From Tritrichomonas musculus (taxonomy: Eukaryota > Parabasalia > Tritrichomonadida > Tritrichomonadidae), in NCBI GenBank assembly GCA_039105265.1, contig JAPFFF010000004.1:2790001-2854000 (forward strand): a stretch of 64,000 nucleotides of DNA, in the 5' to 3' direction. This document shows positions 42,272 to 52,100 of this stretch, piece by piece (positions within the stretch are counted from its first letter, which is position 1; each line of letters begins with the position of its first letter). The position numbers were made by a program, and so were the translations under genes. Below the pieces are notes generated by a model, which did no database searches, was not told the DNA's origin, and was given only the letters and a program-made list of their open reading frames with translations.

Positions 42272-44542
42272 TTATAATTCGATATTAACAGTTGAGAATT
42301 TTTCATAATATTCTCTCTGTGCAATCTCTGTGAATAAACCAGTCCTGTTTAACTCAAGAACTTGCTCAAATTTCGATTTTATATCAAGTAAATTTTGATA
42401 AAGATTGTCATCACTTTTTGATATTTTATCCAATTTGGTTTCATAATCATCTTTATGAAAAAGATACTCATTTTTCATGAATCCAATCATATCTGTGGGA
42501 TGGGCGTCGATACTATAATCAATTCGATCATAAATAAATGGAACAAGCATAGCTCTTTTATGTAATTCATCAATAAGTGCATTAAAACTTATTGTTTTAT
42601 TGGATGAGCGAAGAAAAGTTTCACTCATCATTTCAGTATATTCACGATTGTTGATTTTCCTTGGAGAGAACATTGCTAAAGTTTGAAATTGACCTAATGT
42701 TACAATTCCACCATATTGAGCAGCATCCATTTCGTACTGTTCACGTAATTGCTCAGCTACTCTTTTTTCTTCTAATTTATATGAGTCGATCATGAAATCA
42801 ATGATGAGATCAAGCGATATTTTTATATCTTGATCTTTTGGTTTTAGGTCAAATTTTTCAATCATTTTGGAAATATAATCTTCAGCAATATCTCCTTCGC
42901 AAATGGCATAGAAAACTTTTTTTGAGAATTCAACTGCTGACAAATGTGAGATCTGTGCAATACTAGTTTTTTCTTCAGTAAAAACATCGGGAAACATTGG
43001 AACTTTTTCAGTAATCGATGATAAATAAGTTCCTATCAAGAAACAATAGAAATCTAAATAAACAGAATCCAAATATTCATCGCCACAGTCAATAAATTTA
43101 AGAAATATTTTTGCTCTTTGATTATCTTCTTTTTCAGAGAGTTTTCTTGATGTTAAAATCAAATCAAAAAAAACTTCGGAGGCTTGATATGGTGTACCGA
43201 AAGACCTCAAAAAAAGCGAATAAATTGAATTGACAAAATGAAGACGATCTGTGGGATATTGGTATGCGTATCTTTTGTCACAAAGGTCTGTTAAACGATA
43301 GGCATAAAAATAAGTTAATGCACTCATTAACCAATTTGTTGTTCGCATATGACCTGAATGCGAAATAGGTAGCGATTTGATTAAATGCGGATATAATTCG
43401 CGAATTAATTTTGGAGGTTCTCGATCTTTATCGATAAAATGAGCGATGTCGTCAAGAGGTGCTGAAATTTGAATCATATAATTATAATCATTGCGAATCC
43501 TCTGCCTGAGAGTTTGAACCCTGTCAGATACTTGAGTTGGAATAAGTTGAATTTGCTCGGCTTTATTTTTTTCAGCATCTTTATTTTCAGATTGAGTAAG
43601 TGAAGTTTCTATTTCATTTTTTTTGAGTTCTTCATCTGCATTACCGTTTTTTGGAGAACCATCATCAAGATCTGACTTTTGCTCAATCTTTTCTTTTAAG
43701 GATTTGATCTTTAACATTAAATTTCGTTTGTTTTTGACTTGCAAGTCGAGCTTTTTTCTCATATTAGCAAATTTTGTTTCTTCTCTTTCACGAGCATTTG
43801 ACCATCGCTCTTGATCATCTTTATATTGCTGAGAAATAACTCTAAGGCGTGATTGAGTTTTGTCCAATTCGTTTTTGAGCTGAGTTGTTCGTTGCTTGTG
43901 ACAAGATATTAAATATGATCTTTCTTCTTCATGAAGTTGGGCAACACGCTGGAAAAGCTCTTGATAGCGTTTCCATATTGAAGACATAAGTTGGGCTCTT
44001 TCTGGACATTCTGAATTTACTTGACGACAAAGTTCATCATAGGTTATTCCGAACCAACGGCGCGCATTTGCAGCAAGTGTAAGAAAATCGTTACCTGACT
44101 CTTCGAGGTTTTTTTCAAGAACTTGATTTAACCATTCTTCAAGCATCGTTACTTCATCACGGCTAACACCTGCTTCTGTTGGAAAAATTTGTGTATGCCA
44201 TGTTCTTTCGTTAACATTGAGGGATCCAGTACCAGGTTTTAATGGTGTTGGAGTTGTTACTTCTTTTCGAAACTCGTCTGGAATAAACGATGGTATGTTT
44301 GCAAGTGGCTTTTGGCGCTGATCGGTGATATGCGAAACGTCAGCAGTTTTTGTTTTAATTTTTTTTTTCATCTGTCCTTTTAAAGCTGAGGAAGGAGAAG
44401 TGAGCCCCGAAAGAGGATTTCTGCTTGCTATCGATGTTGTGGGGCGAGTTTTTTGATGAAGTTGGTAATCATAATCTACGTTAAATTTAACTGTGGATGG
44501 ACGAGTTGCTGGTTCTGTTTTGGGATTTTCATCATTATTCAT
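42272..44542 (-). CDS. axonemal-type coiled-coil protein
   Basis: The 756-residue protein has a polar N-terminus with short basic patches. A helical region follows (about 125-205: EEWLNQVLEKNLEE ... YDELCRQVNSECPERAQLMSSIWKRY) whose 'DEL.RQV...C.ERA.L' pattern resembles axonemal dynein light chain p28/DNALI1 and related AXDND1/TSNAXIP1 proteins. A long coiled coil runs about 200-295 and is followed by a charged linker. The C-terminal half is all-helical and not assigned. This suggests a flagellar or cytoskeletal role, fitting a flagellate; the exact family is uncertain. It is divergent from the small ORF at 44686, with 143 bp between starts. Confidence 0.55.
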   Translation of the reverse strand: MNNDENPKTEPATRPSTVKFNVDYDYQLHQKTRPTTSIASRNPLSGLTSPSSALKGQMKKKIKTKTADVSHITDQRQKPLANIPSFIPDEFRKEVTTPTPLKPGTGSLNVNERTWHTQIFPTEAGVSRDEVTMLEEWLNQVLEKNLEESGNDFLTLAANARRWFGITYDELCRQVNSECPERAQLMSSIWKRYQELFQRVAQLHEEERSYLISCHKQRTTQLKNELDKTQSRLRVISQQYKDDQERWSNAREREETKFANMRKKLDLQVKNKRNLMLKIKSLKEKIEQKSDLDDGSPKNGNADEELKKNEIETSLTQSENKDAEKNKAEQIQLIPTQVSDRVQTLRQRIRNDYNYMIQISAPLDDIAHFIDKDREPPKLIRELYPHLIKSLPISHSGHMRTTNWLMSALTYFYAYRLTDLCDKRYAYQYPTDRLHFVNSIYSLFLRSFGTPYQASEVFFDLILTSRKLSEKEDNQRAKIFLKFIDCGDEYLDSVYLDFYCFLIGTYLSSITEKVPMFPDVFTEEKTSIAQISHLSAVEFSKKVFYAICEGDIAEDYISKMIEKFDLKPKDQDIKISLDLIIDFMIDSYKLEEKRVAEQLREQYEMDAAQYGGIVTLGQFQTLAMFSPRKINNREYTEMMSETFLRSSNKTISFNALIDELHKRAMLVPFIYDRIDYSIDAHPTDMIGFMKNEYLFHKDDYETKLDKISKSDDNLYQNLLDIKSKFEQVLELNRTGLFTEIAQREYYEKFSTVNIEL

Positions 44543-44673
44543 ATAAATTAAAACTTTTTGAGATTAAATTCTTGTACGTTATTTAATATCATTTATTGAA
44601 TTTTGAATACTATATTCAAATCTTTACGAACAAAAAATAATCGTTACATTTTTCCTAACGGGCTAAAAAAAAA

Positions 44674-44679
44674 TCACTT
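44674..44679 (+). promoter_or_regulatory. Inr of the 80-residue protein gene
   Basis: TCACTT matches the TCAYTW consensus exactly, with +1 A 10 nt before the ATG at 44686. Confidence 0.6.
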
Positions 44680-44685
44680 TTCAAA

Positions 44686-44928
44686 ATGCAGAGTAAATGG
44701 AATCAAAATGAAGAAGAGCTCAACTCCAGAGGACAAAGACTTTATGGAGGTATATTTACAGATCGCCCTATGGTAATAGCTCAATCAATTAAACGTCCAT
44801 TGACTCCCTTTATACATCATATGAATTTTATTAGCCCAAATGTTAATACTAAAAAATACTTTTTCGGAGGATCTAATCAATGTTTTGAGTTCAGTTCAAC
44901 ATATAATCTACATGAGTTAGATCAGTAA
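44686..44928 (+). CDS. hypothetical 80-residue protein
   Basis: A small basic-to-neutral protein (SRGQRLYGGIFTDRPMV, HHMNFISPN, KYFFGGSNQCFE) without membrane segments or a known domain. Its mixed composition and the perfect Inr just upstream make it a likely real gene. It shares a 143-bp divergent intergenic region with the axonemal-type coiled-coil gene, so shared regulation is possible but unproven. Confidence 0.6.
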   Translation: MQSKWNQNEEELNSRGQRLYGGIFTDRPMVIAQSIKRPLTPFIHHMNFISPNVNTKKYFFGGSNQCFEFSSTYNLHELDQ

Positions 44929-45314
44929 TACTTATTATTATTATTTTTTTTATTGTAATTTAATTATAGAAAATGTGTTTTTTAGCAATCTTTTCTTTGG
45001 CTTAGAAATGTATTTTATAATATTTACCTAACTTAATTAAATACCATCCGTTAATAATATGCATAATTATCTTTTTTTTTTTTTTTATTATTTTATTAAT
45101 ATTATTATTATTATTTGTCTTTTCATATAAAAGCCTCTTTGGATTTCAGTTTTTTTTGTGATTTTAAAACATAAATGCTGATATTATCATATGTTTTTTA
45201 ATTCCTGACCTTTTATAATTCTATACAACTTTTTGAAAGAAATCCATCATAATTTGAATTCAAATTTGATCATTAAAAACCATTAATTTTCACTTCATAA
45301 TAACGAAATATCAG
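44929..45314. other. intergenic spacer with T and ATT runs
   Basis: Contains a poly-T run at about 45071-45087 followed by ATT trinucleotide repeats to about 45115. No ORF or RNA gene. Confidence 0.5.
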
Positions 45315-46082
45315 ATGAACAATAATGATTTCAAACCACCAAAATATTGGGAGCTTCTAAACTCCGATGATCAACATATCTATCGCGAAATGCATCAAGC
45401 AATTACGGCGCCTTTAAGCAAAAAAACATGTCGTGTTGATGATTTTCAGGAAATCCTTGATGCAATTAATTTATTTGAAAACATTAACGACGACGATAAA
45501 TGGAAACGCTGTTTGGTTTGCGGGATTTTTAAAGTAAATGATATGATTGCGGTAAATATTTGCCAATTAAAATCGCTAATTGTAAAATGCAAATCATCAA
45601 TTAATGGATCATTAAAAAAAATCGGATATGGCAATATAGTGAAGAAATCAAATGTTTATGAACTACTTTTTGAATCTATTCCTTATTTAAAAACAAATCC
45701 TTCTGAACTCAGAAAATGGACAATGAGATATTATACTCCAATTGAAAAAGAAGATAAAAAAAATGATCAAGGAAACTTTAATGCGAATGAAAACTCAGAT
45801 TTTTCATTTTCAGTAAATGACATTCAATTAAATGATTTTTCTTTATCATCTATTACAAATGAAGATCATGAAACAGCCAATTCGAACAATGCTCTCAAAA
45901 CAACAAATGAAAACCAAATAACTGGTAAAGAAAAAATGACTGAGCCTGAAGCAGAAATGAATATTGAAAATAATCCTTATTTTTCAATTTCAGATAACAA
46001 CCAACCATCAATTTTTGATGATAAGATGACAAACTGGGATGAATCTGACGCTATATCTGATATTTATTTTAATTTTCTGTAA
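45315..46082 (+). CDS. IBD-related regulatory protein
   Basis: Residues about 40-140 follow the pattern of the trichomonad initiator-binding-domain family: DDFQEILDAINLFE, WKRCLVCGIFKVNDMIAVN, QLKSLIVKCKSSINGSLKKIGYG, then PSELRKWTMRYY. The block aligns in order with the IBP39 winged helix (hydrophobic-G-x-W/F...K/N...L...N.....F). The C-terminal 110 residues are polar, Asn/Asp/Glu-rich and probably an activation or linker region. It is likely a DNA-binding transcription factor; its binding site is unknown. Confidence 0.7.
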   Translation: MNNNDFKPPKYWELLNSDDQHIYREMHQAITAPLSKKTCRVDDFQEILDAINLFENINDDDKWKRCLVCGIFKVNDMIAVNICQLKSLIVKCKSSINGSLKKIGYGNIVKKSNVYELLFESIPYLKTNPSELRKWTMRYYTPIEKEDKKNDQGNFNANENSDFSFSVNDIQLNDFSLSSITNEDHETANSNNALKTTNENQITGKEKMTEPEAEMNIENNPYFSISDNNQPSIFDDKMTNWDESDAISDIYFNFL

Positions 46083-46467
46083 AATGATAACTGTAAGTGA
46101 TATATTAATAAAAATAACCTATTAGATATGAATTTCAATTTATGCTTGCTAGAAATAAGACTACTTATTTTTACACTACATATTCTAAAACAAAAAGAAA
46201 TAAGAAATTTGTTTTGAAGATGCACCAGTTGTGTAATAAATAAATGTAAAATTTTATTTCAGTTATATAAAAATGATTTTGGCCAAATTTGACCTTCCCG
46301 ATAGATATCAGTTTTTCAATGATATACCTTTTTTTTTTTTTAAAAAGTTTTTATATAATCATTGAATTACAACTGCCATATTTGCGATTGTGCTTTTTAT
46401 TTCACAATTCCTTTAATTGAATTTTTTGAAAAAATTCACCTAATAAGCTTAATTTCATTTTTATTTG
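46083..46467. other. intergenic spacer with Inr
   Basis: AT-rich spacer with a T run near 46329-46341. It ends with the TCATTT initiator of the next gene. Confidence 0.5.
46455..46460 (+). promoter_or_regulatory. Inr of the COPI-associated-type gene
   Basis: TCATTT fits TCAYTW, with +1 A at 46457, 11 nt before the ATG at 46468. It argues for that ATG rather than the TTG three bases upstream. Confidence 0.6.
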
Positions 46468-46944
46468 ATGGGAATAGAGATTCTCTCAACAATTTTACAA
46501 TACGTTGCAATTGCCGCAGGCGTTTTCGGAATTATAGTCGCATTCGTTTGCATATTCAAATATTTCTCCGTTGGTGGCTTAATTGTTGACATTTTTGTCA
46601 TATTCTTTTGCGTTTGTATCGTCCTCAGTGAACTCTATATTTTTGACTTTTTCAAGTACATAGCTTTTATTGTTACATTTTGGGGCAAAGGAATTTTATA
46701 CCTCTTTATGGGATTCTTTCTTTTCTCATCACATGGAATCGGCCTTGTTGCTGCAATCATCTTCTGGGCCTTATTCGCTTTATATTTAATTGTTGGTTTT
46801 CTTGTAAAACATTACAATCCACCTCTATTTCAAAAGAATAATCAGCCTAACTTTTCAGTTTCTGAACAGGACTACTTTGGCGAAGGCGGACCTTCAGCAG
46901 GTGGAAATAATGGAGGTGCACCACAAGAAAATCCACCACAGTAA
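46468..46944 (+). CDS. four-span COPI-associated-type membrane protein
   Basis: The 158-residue protein has four hydrophobic spans within about residues 5-118, short loops, and a hydrophilic, Gly/Pro/Asn-rich cytosolic tail. Size, span number and topology fit the COPI-associated/TVP15 family of small Golgi proteins, but few diagnostic residues are visible, so this is a fold-level guess. The start is the ATG following the Inr; an upstream TTG is in frame but unsupported. Confidence 0.5.
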   Translation: MGIEILSTILQYVAIAAGVFGIIVAFVCIFKYFSVGGLIVDIFVIFFCVCIVLSELYIFDFFKYIAFIVTFWGKGILYLFMGFFLFSSHGIGLVAAIIFWALFALYLIVGFLVKHYNPPLFQKNNQPNFSVSEQDYFGEGGPSAGGNNGGAPQENPPQ

Positions 46945-47143
46945 GACTAAAATATTTTTTATGTATAATTTTTACGTCTTTTTCCCATAAATTCTTATTA
47001 AAGCTCAAACATTTTAATAATAATAAAAAGCTTTATCTTATATAACTCTTTTTTATTCATCATCTCTTGTTTTTTATTGAAACGATCATTTTTAATGGAA
47101 TGAAGGTGAAATACATAATAATTACAAAATTTTAAACGTTTAC

Positions 47144-48994
47144 ATGACTTTTGACGAAGAAGACATCTCAGGATTAGAAACAAGGAAAACATTTTTGAGG
47201 AATCTGATAGGAGTAACATCGTTTTCTGGTAAACAAATTTCTATACCCAAATACGATTTTTTCCCACCATATTTCGAGCGACCTTATAATTTCGATGTTT
47301 CCTGGGTTGAAAGCTCACAAGAGTCTCAAACTACCATTCCAGAAGGGAATATCAAATCATTTATCGATAAATACAAGCCAAAATCATATGTTGATTTAAT
47401 CAGTGAAGAAAAAGCAAACCGCGAAGTTCTTAATTGGCTCCGTCAATTTAAAAGCTCAGAATCTTTAAGAAAACCCAAAGGATCGAAAAAGAAACGAAAG
47501 AGCAGAAAACAAGAGGCAGCAGAAACAGCTGCGGAAGATGGAAAAGGACTCAGAACATCCCACGTTTTAATTCTAGCTGGTCCACCTGGGAGTGGAAAGT
47601 CGACATTAGTTCAAGTAATAGCAGCACATTGCAATTACCATGTTATTGAATTAAATGCAAGCGAAGACATGAAAAATGAACGAAATCAAATATTATTAAC
47701 AAACCAACTTGATTTTCAACCAGTTTTTGGTAAAAAAACTAAACCTTTATTAGTTCTTGAGGAAATGGATGGAGTCGGAACAATGAATGACACTGTTTTA
47801 AAAAATGTAATGTCACTTACTGAACGACCTGTTGTTATAATTGTAAACAATTTATATGCACCAGCTCTTCGTTATATAAGAACTCAAGCAACAATTGTTA
47901 GAATGGATCATCCCCCTACAGAAAAAATCGTTTTGAGGCTCAAAAGAATTGCTGATTCCGAAGGTATTAACTATGTTCCACAAGCTATTAGCAATATCGC
48001 TAAGCAATCAAAATATGATATGAGGACTGCACTTAACACCCTTCAATTTCTTGCAATAAGACAACCAATTACATCAGAAATGGTTCAATTAATGCCTGTT
48101 GGCGTTAAAAACGCTACTTTCACATATTTTGATATAATGACACAACTTTTTACAATGTCATCGAAACTTGAAGATTCTCTTCTCGCTTTAGAAGCTTTTG
48201 GCGACAACCAACTTGTTTCAACAGGTATCCTCGAAAATATAGAAACTGTTAAAGCTGGAGGATATGCAAATCGTAGAATTGCTGATGTTCTTGATAATTT
48301 GAGTTTTGCTGATACAGCATATGGAGAAATTGCGCAACTTGGATTTGCATGCGTACCAAAACTTGTAGGAGTAAGTCATATAAATCGACAAATTATCTAT
48401 CCGACTGATACTTTTACATATGAAAATACAATTAAAAAAAATATGAAACTATTCGTTGGGCGATTTAAAGAATGCTCTCCTTTGATTTCAGTTTATATGA
48501 ATCCTGATCAACAAGTAATTAATTCTTTGTTTATGCGCGGGAATGAAGATCTTCGTGACGAATTTGTTAATTTCCATAAGTATTTGAAAATTTCATATAC
48601 GAAGAGTATATCTGGATTTTATAATTCAGAACCTGAAATTGACACATTTTTGACATACAATCAAAATTTCGGACGTAATAATTATAATTATTCTAGTTCT
48701 TCAAAGTTATCAAAGTTCCGTGAATTTATACAAAGAGAAATGGACAAAGATAAAGTTCAAGTTACTAAAAGCTCCGCTAAAGGTACTTCTGGCATGAGAA
48801 TTGAGGATAGACTTAATCGAAAGAAAATGGATTCAAGATCTCTTAAATCTAGAGATTTCTGGGGCAATGTTGTGGATATTGGACCATCGCAATTGTCACA
48901 AGATCGCCGACCAACAATGTATTTTCGATATAATGAAGGCTACACAAACGCAGTTAAACGTGTGGTAAAGCATAATCGAATATTTGGATCTTAA
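47144..48994 (+). CDS. CTF18-type alternative clamp loader
   Basis: After a 75-residue N-terminal part come the RFC box FIDKYKPKSYVDLI (about 72-85), Walker A GPPGSGKST (about 145-153), VIELNASED, Walker B-like LLVLEEMDGV (about 202-211), NNLYAPALRYIRTQA and DMRTALNTLQFL (sensor region). The C-terminus PTMYFRYNEGYTNAVKRVVKH is the CTF18 end that binds Dcc1/Ctf8. CTF18-RFC loads PCNA and supports sister-chromatid cohesion. The Walker B Asp is Glu (EEMD). A Lys/Arg-rich insert (GSKKKRKSRKQ) lies just before Walker A. Length (616) is shorter than the animal protein (about 975). Confidence 0.9.
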   Translation: MTFDEEDISGLETRKTFLRNLIGVTSFSGKQISIPKYDFFPPYFERPYNFDVSWVESSQESQTTIPEGNIKSFIDKYKPKSYVDLISEEKANREVLNWLRQFKSSESLRKPKGSKKKRKSRKQEAAETAAEDGKGLRTSHVLILAGPPGSGKSTLVQVIAAHCNYHVIELNASEDMKNERNQILLTNQLDFQPVFGKKTKPLLVLEEMDGVGTMNDTVLKNVMSLTERPVVIIVNNLYAPALRYIRTQATIVRMDHPPTEKIVLRLKRIADSEGINYVPQAISNIAKQSKYDMRTALNTLQFLAIRQPITSEMVQLMPVGVKNATFTYFDIMTQLFTMSSKLEDSLLALEAFGDNQLVSTGILENIETVKAGGYANRRIADVLDNLSFADTAYGEIAQLGFACVPKLVGVSHINRQIIYPTDTFTYENTIKKNMKLFVGRFKECSPLISVYMNPDQQVINSLFMRGNEDLRDEFVNFHKYLKISYTKSISGFYNSEPEIDTFLTYNQNFGRNNYNYSSSSKLSKFREFIQREMDKDKVQVTKSSAKGTSGMRIEDRLNRKKMDSRSLKSRDFWGNVVDIGPSQLSQDRRPTMYFRYNEGYTNAVKRVVKHNRIFGS

Positions 48995-49142
48995 TGTTAA
49001 ATATTTTATTTATTAATTAATATGTTTGCATTTAATTGTAGATGAAATTAGTTCAAATAAAAATATAACTTTTTAAATGAGTTTATTTAAAATTGTGAAT
49101 ATTTTTTTTTTTTTATTTTAACAAATTTTTCAAGATAAAATT

Positions 49143-52100
49143 ATGAGCAATCTTCAAAATAAAGAAGAATTTACATTCTTTAAATCAATTTCTGATGGCC
49201 TATTTACATCATTTTCTCCAGTTGCAAATCAGATTTTCTGCGATTTTCGTTCTCAAATTTCTTCAGATAAATATTCAAACGAACAACTTGATTTGATTCT
49301 TGAAAAAACTTTAACAACTTTCCCGCGTTCACAACCATCATACTCTCAAATTATTAATACATTAACATCTTTTGTTCAACTTCAACCTGGATTCATATTG
49401 TCAAAATTATGTAGCGAATTTAAAAAAGAAATTAGTGCTGACAATGTATCCATTGATCCATTTATTTCTTTTGACTATTTTTCTTATTTTGAAATGTCAA
49501 ATGTATATCACAGCCTTTTCCACCAATATTTTAATTTGATTGTTTTAAGCGATTTAATTTATTCAATATATCGAAAAAATCCAGATCTTCAAATAGATAA
49601 AATGGTTTCGTATGGTTTTAAATTATGCTCAGAAAGACTTCAAATACCGAAACTTCAAGACCTTATTATTGAAAAATGGGCATTAATTTTTTATCATTTA
49701 TCGAACACTATGCTAGACGAAATGAATAACTCATTTAGAGAATACATTCATGATGAAAATTCAAATTTAATATTTCATCTTATTTCTCGCTCCCAATGCA
49801 ATCAGTCTCTTATTGATACAATTTTATCTTTATTGCATCAAGCAAAAAAAAGGAAAGCTCTTAACTCAGAAATATTATCCTACCTTTCAATTTTACTTGA
49901 AAGAGCAGAATGCGATGAAAACACATTAAACGAATTTTTTAAAATTGCATGGGAAAACAAATCTCAGCATGGAATTAAACACGGTGCTATTGATTTAATT
50001 ACCACACTATTTAACAGGATTCCAGCCCAAGCGAAAAAGGCTCCACAATTTTACCAAATGCGTGTTTATAAACATGCATCAGAAGATTCAAAAATTGAAA
50101 GATCACTAAGGGCTTTTTTAAGACTAATACGAGGAGACATATCACATGTTGAAGATTCTAATGAAGGTGTTGATCCTCTCTCATTCATTGACTGCAAGTC
50201 AAGCAATTCTGGTGAATCTTATTTATCAATTTTTATGCGAATTTTTTTTGCTAAGTCTAATTTCTCAGTTTGCTACGAACTTTTCAGAGACGTTTTAATT
50301 CATTTGATTTCAATTGATATTTCTGAATTCATCAAAAATGCATTTCCAAAGTTTTTATCATTAGAGCCAACTGATCCCCGATTTTTAACACTTTTTATGA
50401 CAGTACCTTTTATTAACAGACACAGATTTTATGAAAAATCTTATTGCCATGCTGATGGTGCACAAATAGATAAATATAACGAATTGATTAGAGATGCAAT
50501 TCTTAAAAAATGTAAACTATTAATTAAAAAGAAAGCTGAAAAAGAGAAAAAACAACATTGCCTTTTTATTCAAGATTCATATCAGTTACAAAGTGTCTTG
50601 AAGAAGGCTGACATTTTCATGGATGAATTTGTATCTATCAATAAATATAATTTTGTTAAATATGATACAGAGCCAAATCAAAAAATAAAGCTTGCAAACC
50701 CAAATTCAATTATGGTATACATTTTGAAGAGCATTCCTTACTGCTTTAATGTTGAAAATTATAGAAATGAAAAATTTATCCAAAAAATATTGAAGTTAAC
50801 AGTTGACCCGAATCAATTTGTATCATTTGAAGCTGTAAATGTATATAAAACGGCTTTACATACAATTACTGAAAATGATTCAAATGCAGATTTCATTGTT
50901 AAAATTATTCTTCAAATGATTAATGAGTCATTTATTCCAGAACTTTTGGCAAAGCTTTTGCGACTTTTATCAGAAACTATTATTGATAAAACAATCACAA
51001 TTTCCGAAAATGTCAAAAGGAATGTTAAAATAACAGCTCTTTTTGTTATCGGAAGTGACATTCCAATATTAAGAACACTCGCTATGAAAGTAATGTCAGA
51101 AGTGGATGTTTCGACTATTTTTTCAATGTTTAATAAATTTGGTAAAAAAATCTATCAAAATGTCAAAAGATCAATTTTGGCTTTAAATATTCCGCCCAAA
51201 CCATCAATCATTAAACCATTACATGGTCAATTATCGTATGGATATACATGCTGTTCTAATTATTTTGAAATATGGATTATTTTTTATGCAGAAATTATCA
51301 ATCAATTGATACCCTATAAAGAAATAATGTCATCATTACTTCATATTACAATGAAAACAGTCAATAACATGCCAAATCTATTCAAAACGAATTCAATTAC
51401 TGAACATCAAGCAATTTCCGTTTTTTATGTTTATTTGAATGCATTATCATCAACAGTTGATATCGGAGTGGATAATCAATCTATTGAATCAATTAACACA
51501 AACAATGATGCAAGCAATATCAATCATAATAATTTTGATTTTGATTTTGAAAGCAATGAGGAAGAAGAAGAAGAACAAAGACAAGAATTAGGAATTAAAA
51601 AAGAAAGGAGAATCGAAGAAGAAGAGGAAGAAGAATATTTTGAATTACCAATAATTGAAGAAGCTGAACGACTATGCAAAGAAATTGTTCAATCAGATGT
51701 ACTTCAAATGAAACGAGCATTTATTTATTCCATCCGTTATTTAAATTGGCGAATTGTTGGATCGATCTTACCATACATAATCTATGTTGATCAAGAATTA
51801 TATACAGAATTATCAACAGCATTAACATTAATAATTCCGAATGATGAAAATTTCTCACATTTAGCAATACCTATGTTTAACATTGTATTGAAATTTTTAA
51901 GTCTTCTTAAAGACTATTTTACCCTTTTGAATATTAATAATACACGAAATGTTCAAATTGATCTCAATAAACTTGAAGAAAAACATGAAGTTTGTTTGAA
52001 TTATTGCATTTTAGTTTCTGCAATATTTAACAATATCCCAGGCCAATATTTAACTGAAGAATTTTTCCCTGTTTCTGAAAGGCAAGTTTTATTTAACTTC

